A stretch of 64,000 bases of DNA from Janthinobacterium fluminis. Lineage in GTDB: Bacteria; Pseudomonadota; Gammaproteobacteria; Burkholderiales; Burkholderiaceae_D. The stretch spans positions 310,001 to 374,000 of the forward strand of contig NZ_JAQQXR010000003.1 of the NCBI RefSeq assembly GCF_028595325.1, written 5' to 3'. Positions within the stretch are counted from its first letter, which is position 1. Every line of letters starts with the position of its first letter. The notes beneath the pieces are model-generated. The model saw only the letters and a list, made by a program, of their open reading frames with translations, ran no database searches and had not been told where the DNA came from. The position numbers and the translations under genes are program-made. Shown here in pieces: positions 52,729 through 62,180 of this stretch.

Positions 52729-53436
52729 GTGAACCTTGAGTCGACGATTTCCGCCGGCGCGCCGGACGCGCGGCAATGGTGGCGCCGCTGGGGCGGCGCG
52801 GCCACCGGCATGGTCCTGGCCGGCGCGCTCGGCGCGCTGCTGTGGTACGCGCTGTCGGACACGGCCGCCACGCGCCGCGAAGTGGCCGTGCCGCCGATGC
52901 TGATGCTGCCGCCGCCGCCACCGCCGCCGCCCGAGCCGGAAAAACTGCCCGAGCCGACGCCGGAGAAGGCCGTGCCGGAAGTGGCCGAGCCGCAGCCCAG
53001 CCCGGTCGAGCGGCCGGCCGAAGACAGCCCGCCCAGCCCGCAGCAAGAGGCGGGCGACCCGGTGACCATGGACGGCGCCGCCCAGGCCGGCTCGGACGCC
53101 TTCGGCATCCAGGCCGGGCGCGGCGGCGGCATGACGGGCGGCGGCGGCGGGGGCGGCCTGGGCGGCGCCACCTACGGCCGCTATGTCGCCAACGCGCTGC
53201 AGCAGGCGTTCGCGCGCGACCCGCGCACCCGCCAGCTGGCCTTCAACGAGCTGCGCGTCGACCTGTGGCTGGACGCCGACGGCAAGACGGCGCGGGTGCA
53301 ACTGGTGCAGGGCACCGGCAACGCCCAGACCGACGAGCTGGTGCTGGCGATGGTGCGCGACTTCCGCGCCGACGAGCGGCCGCCGGCCTCGCTGCGCTTT
53401 CCGGCGCGCACCTCGATCAAGGGGCGGCGGCCGTGA
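52729..53436 (+). CDS. tonB: TonB-family energy transducer
   Basis: A 235-residue protein anchored by one transmembrane helix (about 25-43). A proline-rich spacer follows (55-105, with PPPPPPPP and PEP repeats), then a glycine-rich stretch (130-147) and a TonB C-terminal domain (about 150-232: YVANALQQAFARDPRTRQLA, ELRVDLWLDADGKTARVQLV). The GTG start has GAGG upstream. The C-terminal domain lacks the usual YP motif. It completes an ExbB-ExbD-TonB set dedicated to this locus, possibly for energising the porin encoded next or signalling through the STN protein. Confidence 0.88.
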   Translation: MNLESTISAGAPDARQWWRRWGGAATGMVLAGALGALLWYALSDTAATRREVAVPPMLMLPPPPPPPPEPEKLPEPTPEKAVPEVAEPQPSPVERPAEDSPPSPQQEAGDPVTMDGAAQAGSDAFGIQAGRGGGMTGGGGGGGLGGATYGRYVANALQQAFARDPRTRQLAFNELRVDLWLDADGKTARVQLVQGTGNAQTDELVLAMVRDFRADERPPASLRFPARTSIKGRRP

Positions 53437-53483
53437 GCGGCGCCACCCCGGTTTCCGAATCATTTAAATTATTGGACAAAGCG

Positions 53484-55235
53484 ATGAACTCTTTACCCCT
53501 CCCCCCACACCGTCCGCGCCGCTTTGCCGCGCTGGCCGTTGCGTCGGCGCTGGCCCTGATGGCGGCGGGCGGCGCCGCCCATGCGCAAACGGCCGCGCCG
53601 GCCGAGAGCGCCATGGTGCAATTGATCCGCGGCCTGATCCAGAGCGGCGCCCTGGCCAAGGACGCCGGCGCGGCCCTGCTGGCGCAAGCCCAGACGGAGG
53701 CGCTGGCGGCGCAGCAGGCGCAGCGCCAGACGGCCGCCGCCGCGGCGCCGGGCGCCGTCAAGGCCCAGGCCGGCGACGTGCGCGTGCCGTATATTTCCGA
53801 GACGGTGCGCGGCCAGATCCGCGACGAGATCAAGGGCGAGGTGATGGCCCAGGCCCGCGCCGAGGGCTGGGCGGCGCCCAACGAGACGCCGGAATGGACC
53901 AAGCGCATCCGCGTCGAGGGCGACGTGCGGGCGCGCAGCGAATCGCGCTTCTATGCCGGCAACAACAGCGACATCGAGATCGACTGGCGCTCCCTGAACG
54001 CGGGCAGCGGCTACGACGTCAACCAGAATTCCAACCTGGCCCTGCCGGCCCTGCTGAACACCCGCCAGGACCGCAAGAACCTGCTGCGCGCGCGCGCCCG
54101 CCTGGGCGTGCTGGCCGACATTTCCCCGCGCACCCACGCCGGCATCCGCCTGGCCACGGGCAGCGACGACAGCGCCGTGTCGACCACGCAGACGCTGGGC
54201 GGCGGCCTGGGCAAGAAAAACATCTGGCTCGACCAGGCCTGGTTGTCCTACCAGGCGGCCGACTGGCTGAAGCTGACGGCGGGCCGTTTCGACAGCCCCT
54301 TCGTGGCCAGCGACGTGCTGTTTTCCGGCGACCTGAACTTCGACGGCGTGGCCGCCCGCGCCGAGCACAAGCTGGCGGGGCAGGACGTCAAGCTGTTCGG
54401 CACGCTGGGCTTGATCCCCCTCGAATACTCGTCCGACAGCGCGCCCAGCCGCAGCCGCAGCAAGCTGTCCAGCCAGAACAAATGGCTGCTCGGCGCGCAA
54501 CTGGGCGCCCAGTGGAAGATCAACGCCGAGCACACGCTGCGCGCGGCGCTGGCCTATTACGACTTCAAGAACGTCAGCGGTGAATACTCGCTGCCGTGCG
54601 CGCTGTACGCGGGCGCCGACGGTTGCAGCACGGACTGGTCGCGCCCCGTGACCATGCAGAAGGGCAATTCGCTGATGTTGTTGCGGAATATCGCGCTGAA
54701 CCCGCTCGACCCGGCGTCCACGCCGCAGCCGCAGTACACGGGGCTGGCGTCGAAGTTCCAGTTGCTCGACGTGAACCTGCGCTGGGACGGCAAGGTGGCC
54801 GGCGGCACCGACCTGCGCGTCGACGCCGACTACGTCTACAACCGCCGCTACAACAAGACCGACATGTGGGCGCGCGCGCCCGGCGGCATCATGAACAACT
54901 TTAACGGCACCGGCGGCGTCACGCAGGCCGACTTCCGCAGCGGCGGCAGGGCTTACATGGTGCAGGCGACGCTGGGCAAGGCCAGCCCGGCGCAGCGCGG
55001 CGACTGGAACGTGCTGGCCGGCTACAAGCGCATCGAACCGGACGCGCTGCCGGACGCCTACAACGATTCCACCTTCCACGGCGGCGGCACGAACGCGCGC
55101 GGCTACTACGTGGGCGGCGCCTATGCGCTCGACAAGAACACCTGGTTCGGCGGGCGCTGGATGGCGACGCGGGAAGTGTTCGGCCCGGCCCATTCGATCG
55201 ACACGCTGCAGCTTGAGCTGAACACGCGCTTCTAA
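53484..55235 (+). CDS. Putative outer-membrane porin
   Basis: A 583-residue exported protein. A signal peptide (MNSLPLPPHRPRRFAALAVA to AHAQ) is followed by a helical, probably trimerising coiled-coil, region (about 40-125). A beta-barrel then begins at about 135 (RIRVEGDVRARSESRFYAGN) with many alternating strands (DVNLRWDGKVAGGTDLRVDA, GYYVGGAYALDKNTWFGGRW). It ends in LELNTRF, a C-terminal phenylalanine as in outer-membrane proteins. It resembles the 'putative porin' family. One external loop holds a Cys pair (LPCALYAGADGCSTDW). GTG 53433 is an alternative start. Cargo unknown. Confidence 0.82.
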   Translation: MNSLPLPPHRPRRFAALAVASALALMAAGGAAHAQTAAPAESAMVQLIRGLIQSGALAKDAGAALLAQAQTEALAAQQAQRQTAAAAAPGAVKAQAGDVRVPYISETVRGQIRDEIKGEVMAQARAEGWAAPNETPEWTKRIRVEGDVRARSESRFYAGNNSDIEIDWRSLNAGSGYDVNQNSNLALPALLNTRQDRKNLLRARARLGVLADISPRTHAGIRLATGSDDSAVSTTQTLGGGLGKKNIWLDQAWLSYQAADWLKLTAGRFDSPFVASDVLFSGDLNFDGVAARAEHKLAGQDVKLFGTLGLIPLEYSSDSAPSRSRSKLSSQNKWLLGAQLGAQWKINAEHTLRAALAYYDFKNVSGEYSLPCALYAGADGCSTDWSRPVTMQKGNSLMLLRNIALNPLDPASTPQPQYTGLASKFQLLDVNLRWDGKVAGGTDLRVDADYVYNRRYNKTDMWARAPGGIMNNFNGTGGVTQADFRSGGRAYMVQATLGKASPAQRGDWNVLAGYKRIEPDALPDAYNDSTFHGGGTNARGYYVGGAYALDKNTWFGGRWMATREVFGPAHSIDTLQLELNTRF

Positions 55236-55245
55236 GGGGAACAGC

Positions 55246-55917
55246 ATGCCGACACGATTGCTTAGCCCTATCGCCGTGGCCGCCGCCCTGCTGCTGGCGG
55301 CGCCGGCCCAGGCCCAGAAAGGCCCCAGCATGGAGGAGCGCCTGCGCGCCGAGCTGCGCAACACCATGGCCCAGTTGCAACAGGCGCAAAACCAGCTGGC
55401 CGAGCGCAAGGCGCCGGCGCCGGCCGCCGGCCCGTCGCAGGGCGAACTGGCCGGATTGAAGAAGGAACTGGCCCGCAGCCAGGCGCAACTGGCGCAGGAG
55501 CGCAAGGGCCGCGGCCAGCAGGACGAGGAGCGGCAGCGCGCCCAGGCGGCGGCCCAGGAGGCGGCCGCGCAGATCGCCCAGTACCGCGCGGCCCAGGAGG
55601 GCGCGCTGAAGCAGGCCAGGGCGGCCGAGGCCGAGCGCCAGCGCCTCGACGCCGACGCCGTGGCCCGGCGCGACGTGGTGGCGCGCTGCGAGGCGCAGAA
55701 CGCGCGGCTGTACGCGGCCGGGCAGGACATCCTGCGCGCCTACGAAAGCCTGGACCTGCTCAGCGTGGCGAGGGCGCGCCAGCCCTTCGCCGCGCAAAGC
55801 CGGGTGCGCCTTGAGCAGATCGCCCAGCAGTACGGCGACCGCCTGTACGAAGGCCGTTTCGACGCCCGCGCCGGCGCGCCGGCGGCCCAGCCGGCGGCCC
55901 AGCCGGCGGCCCAGTAA
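55246..55917 (+). CDS. Periplasmic coiled-coil protein
   Basis: A 223-residue exported protein with a signal peptide ([23 protein letters not shown]) and a long Gln/Ala/Glu/Arg-rich helix (about 28-150) predicted to form a coiled coil. A short C-terminal globular part (RCEAQNARLYAAGQDILRAY to GDRLYEGRF) follows, with a single cysteine, and the protein ends in three AAQP-type repeats encoded by a tandem 12-bp repeat. No family recognised with certainty. It follows the porin by 10 bp, so both are probably one transcript; a role in barrel or fibre assembly across the periplasm is only a guess. Confidence 0.78.
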   Translation: MPTRLLSPIAVAAALLLAAPAQAQKGPSMEERLRAELRNTMAQLQQAQNQLAERKAPAPAAGPSQGELAGLKKELARSQAQLAQERKGRGQQDEERQRAQAAAQEAAAQIAQYRAAQEGALKQARAAEAERQRLDADAVARRDVVARCEAQNARLYAAGQDILRAYESLDLLSVARARQPFAAQSRVRLEQIAQQYGDRLYEGRFDARAGAPAAQPAAQPAAQ

Positions 55918-55986
55918 GCCGGCATGCCGGCGGCGCGGCCGCCGGCAGTTTTTTTTATACGCACACAGATGAAAGAGAGCATTTCC

Positions 55987-56886
55987 ATGACATTCCACGC
56001 GAAAACCCTGGCGCTGGCCGTGAGCGCCCTGTTCGCCTGCGCGGCGCACGCCGCGCCGGCCGCCGACCCGGTGCTGGCCAGCCTCGGGCCGGTGACGATA
56101 GGACAGGGCGAGATGGCGCAACTGCTGCAGGGCCTGTCCGACGCCGAGCGCGCCGCCATCAAGGCCGACCGCGCCGGCGTCGAAGCGTGGCTGCGCCAGC
56201 GCCTGACGGCTGAGGCGCTGCTGCGCGAAGCGCGCGCCAAGGGCTGGGGCGAGCGCCCCGAGATCAAGGCGCGCGTCGACAGCGCCACGCGCGAGCTGAG
56301 CGCCCGCCTGCTCGGCACCAGCTACCTGGAATCGGTGGCGGCGGTCGACGCCGCCTATCCGCCGGACGCCGAACTGGCCGCCGCCTATGAACAGGGCAAG
56401 GCCGACTTCGCGCTGCCGGCGCGCTACCGCGTCGCGCAAATCTTCCTGGCCGCGCCCGACGCGGGCGCGCAGGCGAAGCAGCGCGAGGCGGCGAAAAAGC
56501 TCGCCGCGCAAGCCCGCTCCGGCGATTTCGCGGCGCTGGCGCGCAGCCAGTCGCAGGAGGCGCGCAGCGCCGCCCAGGGCGGCGAAGTCGGCATGCTGCC
56601 GCTGGAGAGCCTGCTGCCGGAATTGCGCGACGGCGTGGCCAAGATGAAGGTCGGCCAGGTCGCCGAGCCGGTGCAGTCGCCGGCCGGCTTCCACATCGTC
56701 AAGCTGCTCGGCGTCGAGCCGGCGCGCACCGCGACGCTGGCGGAAATGACGCCGCGTCTGCGCGCGGCCCTGCGCCAGCAACGCCAGCAGCAACTGGCGC
56801 AAGCCTACCTGGCCAATCTGGCGCCGGCCGCCAGCCTGACGATAGACGGCGCCGCCCTCGACGCGGCCCTGCAGAAATTGAATTGA
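55987..56886 (+). CDS. PpiC-type peptidyl-prolyl cis-trans isomerase
   Basis: A 299-residue periplasmic parvulin-type foldase. The signal peptide (MTFHAKTLALAVSALFACAAHA) precedes a SurA-like helical region (about 35-125). The parvulin domain (about 135-240) includes RYRVAQIFLAAPDAGA, AAQGGEVGMLPLESLLPELR and VAEPVQSPAGFHIVKLLG. A C-terminal helix follows. It likely helps fold outer-membrane or exported proteins of this locus, such as the porin or the giant exoprotein. ATG 55987 has GAGAG upstream; ATG 55969 would add six residues before the signal. Confidence 0.88.
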   Translation: MTFHAKTLALAVSALFACAAHAAPAADPVLASLGPVTIGQGEMAQLLQGLSDAERAAIKADRAGVEAWLRQRLTAEALLREARAKGWGERPEIKARVDSATRELSARLLGTSYLESVAAVDAAYPPDAELAAAYEQGKADFALPARYRVAQIFLAAPDAGAQAKQREAAKKLAAQARSGDFAALARSQSQEARSAAQGGEVGMLPLESLLPELRDGVAKMKVGQVAEPVQSPAGFHIVKLLGVEPARTATLAEMTPRLRAALRQQRQQQLAQAYLANLAPAASLTIDGAALDAALQKLN

Positions 56887-56941
56887 CGGCGGCCGCACGC
56901 CGACGGCGCCCCTTTTTTACCCACCCCCACGACACTGAAAG

Positions 56942-57451
56942 ATGGATATGGAACACACTACACACAGCACCGCCGCCGCCCCAGCCGACCTGTTGACGAC
57001 GCTGAACGCGGACCAGGTGTCCGACGCGATCAAGGCGGCCGGCTGCGCCGTCACGCGCATCGAACAGGACGGCGTCGTGCACCTGCACAGCGCCAGCCAC
57101 GGCGTCGGCTTCCAAGTACTGTGGGGCAACGTCGCGGTGCCTGGCCAGTACGCCGACCTGACGCTGAGCTGCCCGCTGCGCGTGCAGGGCGGCGAGCTGC
57201 CCGATGGCATCCTCGCCGAATGGCACCGCAGCAAGCGCTTCGCCCGCGTCGCCCAGCACGGCGACTTCCTCGTGCTGGAGATGGACGTGCTGGCGGCGGG
57301 CGGCGTCAGCCCGGCCTACCTGGACATCAGCCTGCAGCTGTGGACGCAGATGATGGGCCAGTTCTTCCTGCACCTGCGCAACTTCAGCGCCGCCGCGCCG
57401 GCCCCGGCCGCCGCCGCTGAAACGGCCGAAGCCCTGGCCGAAGCCGTTTAA
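56942..57451 (+). CDS. YbjN-domain protein
   Basis: A 169-residue soluble protein without a signal peptide. The pattern LLTTLNADQVSDAIKAAGCA, GVGFQVLWGN, YADLTLSCPLRVQGG, WHRSKRFARVAQHGDFLVLE and MDVLAAGGVSPAYLDISLQL WTQMM fits the YbjN fold, related to type III secretion chaperones. The last 30 residues are Ala/Pro-rich. It is the last gene of the TPS locus before a GC-rich terminator. If it is a chaperone, it may serve an exported partner of the locus; this is not shown by sequence. ATG 56948 is a second possible start. Confidence 0.7.
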   Translation: MDMEHTTHSTAAAPADLLTTLNADQVSDAIKAAGCAVTRIEQDGVVHLHSASHGVGFQVLWGNVAVPGQYADLTLSCPLRVQGGELPDGILAEWHRSKRFARVAQHGDFLVLEMDVLAAGGVSPAYLDISLQLWTQMMGQFFLHLRNFSAAAPAPAAAAETAEALAEAV

Positions 57452-57498
57452 TTTCCTTCTGTAAGGCGGCTTGCCGGCCGCCGTCCGGCCTCCCCCCC

Positions 57499-57529
57499 GG
57501 CCCGGCCCGGGGGGCCGGGCCCGGCTTTT
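57499..57529 (+). terminator. Probable terminator after the TPS locus
   Basis: All-GC hairpin GGCCCGGCCC-GGG-GGGCCGGGCC (57499-57521) followed by CGGCTTTTC. Strong stem but only four Ts. It lies 48 bp after the YbjN-like gene. Confidence 0.5.
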
Positions 57530-57644
57530 CCCCCCTTCTCCCCCCTCCAGCGGCGGCTTGCGAGCGGCCTGTGCGCCACGATCTTGCCAGAATTACATAA
57601 AAAACATCGCGCGAACGCGTTTGGATCAAACCAGGAAGTCCGTG

Positions 57645-60600
57645 ATGGCGGATAATATTGCCTGTTGCCGATTTGGATACGACCTTTACACGATAATGCG
57701 CCCCATGGATTTGACCCGCGACGAGATCAGTGAACCCACCACCGCCCCGGCCAGCGTGCCGGCGCCGCCCCTGCCGTATGCGCTGGCCAACTGGCTGCAG
57801 CGGCTCGACGCGGCCGCGCACCCGAAAGCGCTGCTGACGGCCAGCGAGCCTGACCCCAAGCTGAGCCAGCACCGCCTGATCTATGTGCTGGCGCCGACCA
57901 GCGGCGGGCGCCATGTCGCGCTGTGCCTGTACAAGGCGCGTCTGCGGGCGAACGGCGACGTCGCCGCCGCCAGCCCCGTCAGCGAAGTGTTTTCGCTGCT
58001 GTCGGCGCCGCCCAGCTTTTTGCTGCCCGGCGACGAAGACCTGGTGCGCTTCTTCGTGGCGATGCGCAGCGGCCAGAATTCCCAGACCGGCAGCGCCACC
58101 GAGCCGAAGGGCAAGGTCGGCGCCGCCCTGCTGCAGATGCTGGCCGAGCAGGGCAAGTTGTTGTGGGCCAATTCCTGGGCGGACGTCGGCAACGGCCTCG
58201 TCTACCCGCTGCAGGGCGGGCCGCTGCGCCACGCCACGCTGGTGTGGCGCGACGAGGGCAAGCAGATGCGCCTGGGCTGGCAGGTCGAGCCGCCCGAGGG
58301 CGTCAAGCACCACGGCGCCGACCAGGTCGACTACATGCTGCCGACCGACCCGCCCTGGTATATCGACAATCTGTCCTGCGGCGTGCTGGCGCTGAACCGC
58401 GGCGGCGCCGACATCGCGCTGGCGGAGCTGCAGGCGCTGGTGGCGCAGGCGCCCTTGCTGAACGGCAACGACAAGGTGCGCGTGTCGCAATTGCTGCTGG
58501 CGCATGGCTTGCAGCACCTGATGCCGCTGCCGCAGCCGCTGCCGCAGCGCCTGCGCCAGGACGTGCCGGCGCGGCCGGTGCTGGCGCTCGACAGCGCCCT
58601 GCTGGCCGACGGCAGCCTGCAGCGCTGGCACGACTTCGCCGTGCTGTCCTACGATTACGACGGCGAGCGCGTCTCGTTCGACCCCTCGCAGCGCGTGGTG
58701 CGGCAAATCGGCAATGTCACGGAAATCATCCAGCGCAACGTCGCCGAGGAGGCGGCGGCGCTGGCGGCGCTGGCGGCGCGCGGCTTCGCCAAGCCGGCGG
58801 CCTTGCCGCTGAGCGCGCTGAAGGGGGCGCAACTGCTGGCCAGCCAGGCGGCCTGGCTGCGCTTCGCCGACGGCGGCATCGCCGCCCTGCAGGCCGAGGG
58901 CTGGCTGGTCGAGAAAAGCGCGAAGTACCGCTACGACGTCAGCGCCGTCGACGACTGGTACGCCGACATCGAGGCGCAGCCGGCCGACAGCGGCAACGCC
59001 TGGTTCGAGCTGGAGCTGGGCATCGTCGTCAACCAGAAGCGCGTGCCGCTGCTGCCCGTCCTGGTGCAATTGATACGCAACGCGCCCAACGATTTCAATC
59101 CGAAGACCCTGGAGGCGCACGGCGACGCCGACCAGATGCTGGCCACGCTGCCCGACGGCACCCGCGTCGCGCTGCCCTGGGGCCGCGTCAAGCCCATCCT
59201 GGCCACGCTGGGCGAATTGTATTTCAGCGACAAGATCAAGACCTCGGTGCGCATGTCGACGCTGGACGCGGCCCGCCTCGACGAGCTGGCGCGCGGGCTG
59301 GCGCTGCGCTGGAGCGGCGGCGAGCAGTTGCGCGAAATGGGCCGCAAGCTCAACCAGTTCGGCTCCGTGCAGAAGGTGGCGGCCCCGGCCGGCCTGCAGG
59401 CCACGCTGCGCGACTACCAGGCCGACGGCCTGGCATGGATGCAATTCCTGCGCCACTATGATCTGGCCGGCATCCTGGCCGACGACATGGGCCTGGGCAA
59501 GACGGTGCAGACGCTGGCCCACATCCTCGTCGAGAAGGAGGCCGGGCGCCTGACGAATCCGGCGCTGGTGATCGCGCCGACCAGCCTGATGGGCAACTGG
59601 CAGGACGAGGCGGCCCGCTTCGCCCCCGGCCTGCGCGTGTTGCTGCTGCAGGGCAAGGACCGTATGCAGCAGTTCGACCAGATCGCCGACTGCGACCTGG
59701 TGCTGACCACCTACGCGCTGCTGCCGCGCGACGAGGAAAAGCTGCGCGAGCACGACTTCCACCTGGTGATCCTGGACGAGTCGCACTACATCAAGAACAC
59801 CCGCTCGAAGGCGGCGCAAAGCGCCGGCCTGCTGCGCGCGCGGCACCGCCTCTGCCTGTCCGGCACGCCGCTGGAAAACCACCTGGGCGAGCTGTGGTCG
59901 CAGTTCCACTTCCTGCTGCCCGGCCTGCTGGGCGACGAAAAAAGCTTCAACGGCCAGTTCCGCCACCCGATCGAGCGCCAGGACGACCCGCTGCGGCGGC
60001 AGTTGCTGAACCGCCGCATCAAGCCCTTCCTGCTGCGCCGCACCAAGGACAATGTCGCCAAGGAATTGCCGCCGAAGACGGAAATGGTGCGCAAGGTCGA
60101 ACTGACGGGGCCGCAGCGCGACCTGTACGAGACGGTGCGGCTGGCGATGGACCAGAAGGTCCGCGAGGAAATCGACAAGAAGGGTGTGGCGCGCAGCCAG
60201 ATCGTCATCCTGGAGGCGCTGCTGAAGCTGCGCCAGGTCTGTTGCGACCCGCGTCTGGTGAAGTCGCTGCCGTCGAAAAAGCAGACGGCCGGCTCGGCCA
60301 AGCTGATCGACCTGATGCAGATGGTCGAGGATTTGCTCGATGAAAACCGCAAGATCCTGGTCTTCTCGCAATTCACCAGCATGCTGGAATTGATAGAGGA
60401 AGAGCTGGACGCGCGCGACATCCCCTACGCCCTGCTGACCGGCGACACCAAGGACCGTTCGGCCCAGGTGGCGGCGTTCCAGCAGGGCGCCGTGCCGATC
60501 TTCCTGATCAGCCTGAAGGCGGGCGGCGTCGGCCTGAACTTGACGGCGGCCGACACCGTCATCCACTACGACCCGTGGTGGAACCCGGCGGCCGAGAACC

Positions 60601-60809
60601 AGGCCACCGACCGCGCCTGGCGCATCGGCCAGGACAAGCCCGTGTTCGTCTATAAGCTGATCGCCAAGGGCACGCTGGAAGAGAAGATACAGTTGCTGCA
60701 GCAAAAGAAATCGGAACTGGCGCAATCCATCCTGGTCGAGGGCGAAGCGCAGAAAATGGCCTTGACCCAGGAAGACTTGCAGCAAATTTTTGCGCCCCTG
60801 TCCGATTAA
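57645..60809 (+). CDS. SNF2-family DEAD/DEAH-box helicase
   Basis: A 1054-residue Swi2/Snf2 ATPase that moves on double-stranded DNA. The ATPase core begins near residue 590 (TLRDYQADGLAWMQFLRHYD). Walker A is in LADDMGLGKTVQTLAHIL, the Walker B box is VILDESHYIKN, then SGTPLENHLGELWSQFHFLL. The C-terminal RecA lobe has VFSQFTSMLELIEEELDARD, LKAGGVGLNLTAADTVIHYD and ATDRAWRIGQDKPVFVYKLI. The first ~580 residues are typical of bacterial members and have no recognised domain. ATG 57645 has AGGAAG 6 bases upstream. ATGs 57696 and 57705 are alternatives. It is not clearly linked to the TPS locus. Confidence 0.9.
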   Translation: MADNIACCRFGYDLYTIMRPMDLTRDEISEPTTAPASVPAPPLPYALANWLQRLDAAAHPKALLTASEPDPKLSQHRLIYVLAPTSGGRHVALCLYKARLRANGDVAAASPVSEVFSLLSAPPSFLLPGDEDLVRFFVAMRSGQNSQTGSATEPKGKVGAALLQMLAEQGKLLWANSWADVGNGLVYPLQGGPLRHATLVWRDEGKQMRLGWQVEPPEGVKHHGADQVDYMLPTDPPWYIDNLSCGVLALNRGGADIALAELQALVAQAPLLNGNDKVRVSQLLLAHGLQHLMPLPQPLPQRLRQDVPARPVLALDSALLADGSLQRWHDFAVLSYDYDGERVSFDPSQRVVRQIGNVTEIIQRNVAEEAAALAALAARGFAKPAALPLSALKGAQLLASQAAWLRFADGGIAALQAEGWLVEKSAKYRYDVSAVDDWYADIEAQPADSGNAWFELELGIVVNQKRVPLLPVLVQLIRNAPNDFNPKTLEAHGDADQMLATLPDGTRVALPWGRVKPILATLGELYFSDKIKTSVRMSTLDAARLDELARGLALRWSGGEQLREMGRKLNQFGSVQKVAAPAGLQATLRDYQADGLAWMQFLRHYDLAGILADDMGLGKTVQTLAHILVEKEAGRLTNPALVIAPTSLMGNWQDEAARFAPGLRVLLLQGKDRMQQFDQIADCDLVLTTYALLPRDEEKLREHDFHLVILDESHYIKNTRSKAAQSAGLLRARHRLCLSGTPLENHLGELWSQFHFLLPGLLGDEKSFNGQFRHPIERQDDPLRRQLLNRRIKPFLLRRTKDNVAKELPPKTEMVRKVELTGPQRDLYETVRLAMDQKVREEIDKKGVARSQIVILEALLKLRQVCCDPRLVKSLPSKKQTAGSAKLIDLMQMVEDLLDENRKILVFSQFTSMLELIEEELDARDIPYALLTGDTKDRSAQVAAFQQGAVPIFLISLKAGGVGLNLTAADTVIHYDPWWNPAAENQATDRAWRIGQDKPVFVYKLIAKGTLEEKIQLLQQKKSELAQSILVEGEAQKMALTQEDLQQIFAPLSD

Positions 60810-60942
60810 CGGCTATGCTGGGGGGCGGCCGCGACAATAAGAGGCCGCCGGCGCCTCGACAAGCGGCCTGCGGAACGGGCCGGCGACTGCGGCGCCGGCC
60901 GCCGCATCCGGTTGCGGCGCGCCGTCCCTATCATGAAAGCGA

Positions 60943-62145
60943 ATGCCCATGCCCTATTTGATCTTGTTGGCCGGTGCCGTCGCCCTGTTGCTGTGGCGCC
61001 TGGTGCAACTGCGCGCGGCGCTGCTGCGCGCGCGCGCCGGCGAGGCCCGTTTCCGCCTGCTGGCCGAGCATAGCGTCGACGCCGGCTGGATACTCGACTG
61101 CGCCAGCGCCGAGCTGCTGTACATCGGCCCGGCGGCGCAGCGCCTGCTCGGCTACGACGCCGGCGAACTGTCGGCGCTGGCGCGGCAGCTGGCCGCCGAC
61201 CTGCCCGAGCGCATCCGACGCCTGGACGGCGGCGACGCCAGCCGCCGGCAATTGCTGCGCCGCCTGGAACAGGCGCACAAGGACGGCCATATGATGGCGC
61301 TGGAAGTGACGTCGACGCTGGTCGACGACGCGGCCGGCCGGCCCGCCACCCTGGTCGGCGTGATCCGCGACGCCAGCGCCGCGCGCGCCCAGGAGCAGGC
61401 CCAGCAACGCTTCGCCGCGATGCTGTCGCACGAGTTCCGCACGCCGCTGGCGACCATCGACGGCGCCATCCAGCGCCTGGAAATGAGCGCGGCCGCGGCC
61501 GACGAGCCCACCCGCAAGCGCTACCGCAAGATCCAGACGGCCGTCGAGCGCCTGCTGGCGCTGATCGACGAATACCTGTCGCCGGAGCGCATGGCCAGCA
61601 TCGGCCGCCAGCGCCAGGCCGACAGCGTCGCGCCGCAGGCGCTGCTGGAGGCCGCCGCCGCCCAGTTCAACTCGGCGGCGCACCCGGTCACGCTGCGCAC
61701 GGCCGGGCTGCCGGCCTTCCTGCGCTGCGACCCCGAAGGCATGCGCCTGTGCCTGAAAATTTTGCTCGACAATGCCTGCGCCTACACGCCGGCCGGTACG
61801 CCGGTCGAGCTGACGGGCCGGCCGGCGGCCGAGGGCGGCCTCGAATTCTGCGTGCTCGACAGCGGCCCCGGCGTGCCCGAGGACGAATTGGCGCGCATCT
61901 TCGACAAGGGTTTCCGCGGCAGCGGGGCCGGCGCGCGGCAAGGTTCCGGGCTGGGCCTGTATATGGCGCGGGCCGTGTTGGACGTGCATGGAGGCAATTT
62001 AACCGTACAGAACCGACCCGAAGGGGGCGCCGCTTTCCGTATTTGGCTGCCCTTCTCCAGCGATACCGGGAAAAACCTTGCGTCGGCCGATTGCAACAGT
62101 GATAATTCCTTGACGCAAACAGAGGCCGGCATCCATCAGAGCTGA
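60943..62145 (+). CDS. PAS-domain sensor histidine kinase
   Basis: A 400-residue sensor. One N-terminal membrane segment (about 4-23) leads into a PAS domain (about 35-150: FRLLAEHSVDAGWILDCASA, LVGVIRDASAARAQEQ). The phospho-acceptor is H163 in AMLSHEFRTPLATIDGAIQR. The ATPase domain has the N box LLDNACAYTP, G1 VLDSGPGVPEDE, F box IFDKGFRGSG and G2 GSGLGLYMA. With almost no periplasmic part, it likely senses a cytosolic or membrane signal. It lies 35 bp before a response regulator, its evident partner. Confidence 0.92.
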   Translation: MPMPYLILLAGAVALLLWRLVQLRAALLRARAGEARFRLLAEHSVDAGWILDCASAELLYIGPAAQRLLGYDAGELSALARQLAADLPERIRRLDGGDASRRQLLRRLEQAHKDGHMMALEVTSTLVDDAAGRPATLVGVIRDASAARAQEQAQQRFAAMLSHEFRTPLATIDGAIQRLEMSAAAADEPTRKRYRKIQTAVERLLALIDEYLSPERMASIGRQRQADSVAPQALLEAAAAQFNSAAHPVTLRTAGLPAFLRCDPEGMRLCLKILLDNACAYTPAGTPVELTGRPAAEGGLEFCVLDSGPGVPEDELARIFDKGFRGSGAGARQGSGLGLYMARAVLDVHGGNLTVQNRPEGGAAFRIWLPFSSDTGKNLASADCNSDNSLTQTEAGIHQS

Positions 62146-62180
62146 GGCGGTTTGCTCACTAACCGAAAAATGGCGCAGCA

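Noticed and set aside
52909-53160. CCGCCG and GGCGGC microsatellite-like tracts in tonB
   Set aside because: They encode the ordinary Pro- and Gly-rich spacers of TonB; no sign of phase variation by slippage, since the units are triplets.
55880-55917. Three tandem GCCGGCGGCCCA repeats
   Set aside because: Low-complexity AAQP tail of the coiled-coil protein, not a CRISPR-like or mobile element.
57384-60785. Long antisense frame (1133 residues) opposite the SNF2 helicase
   Set aside because: Compositional shadow of high-GC coding; the sense frame carries all helicase motifs.
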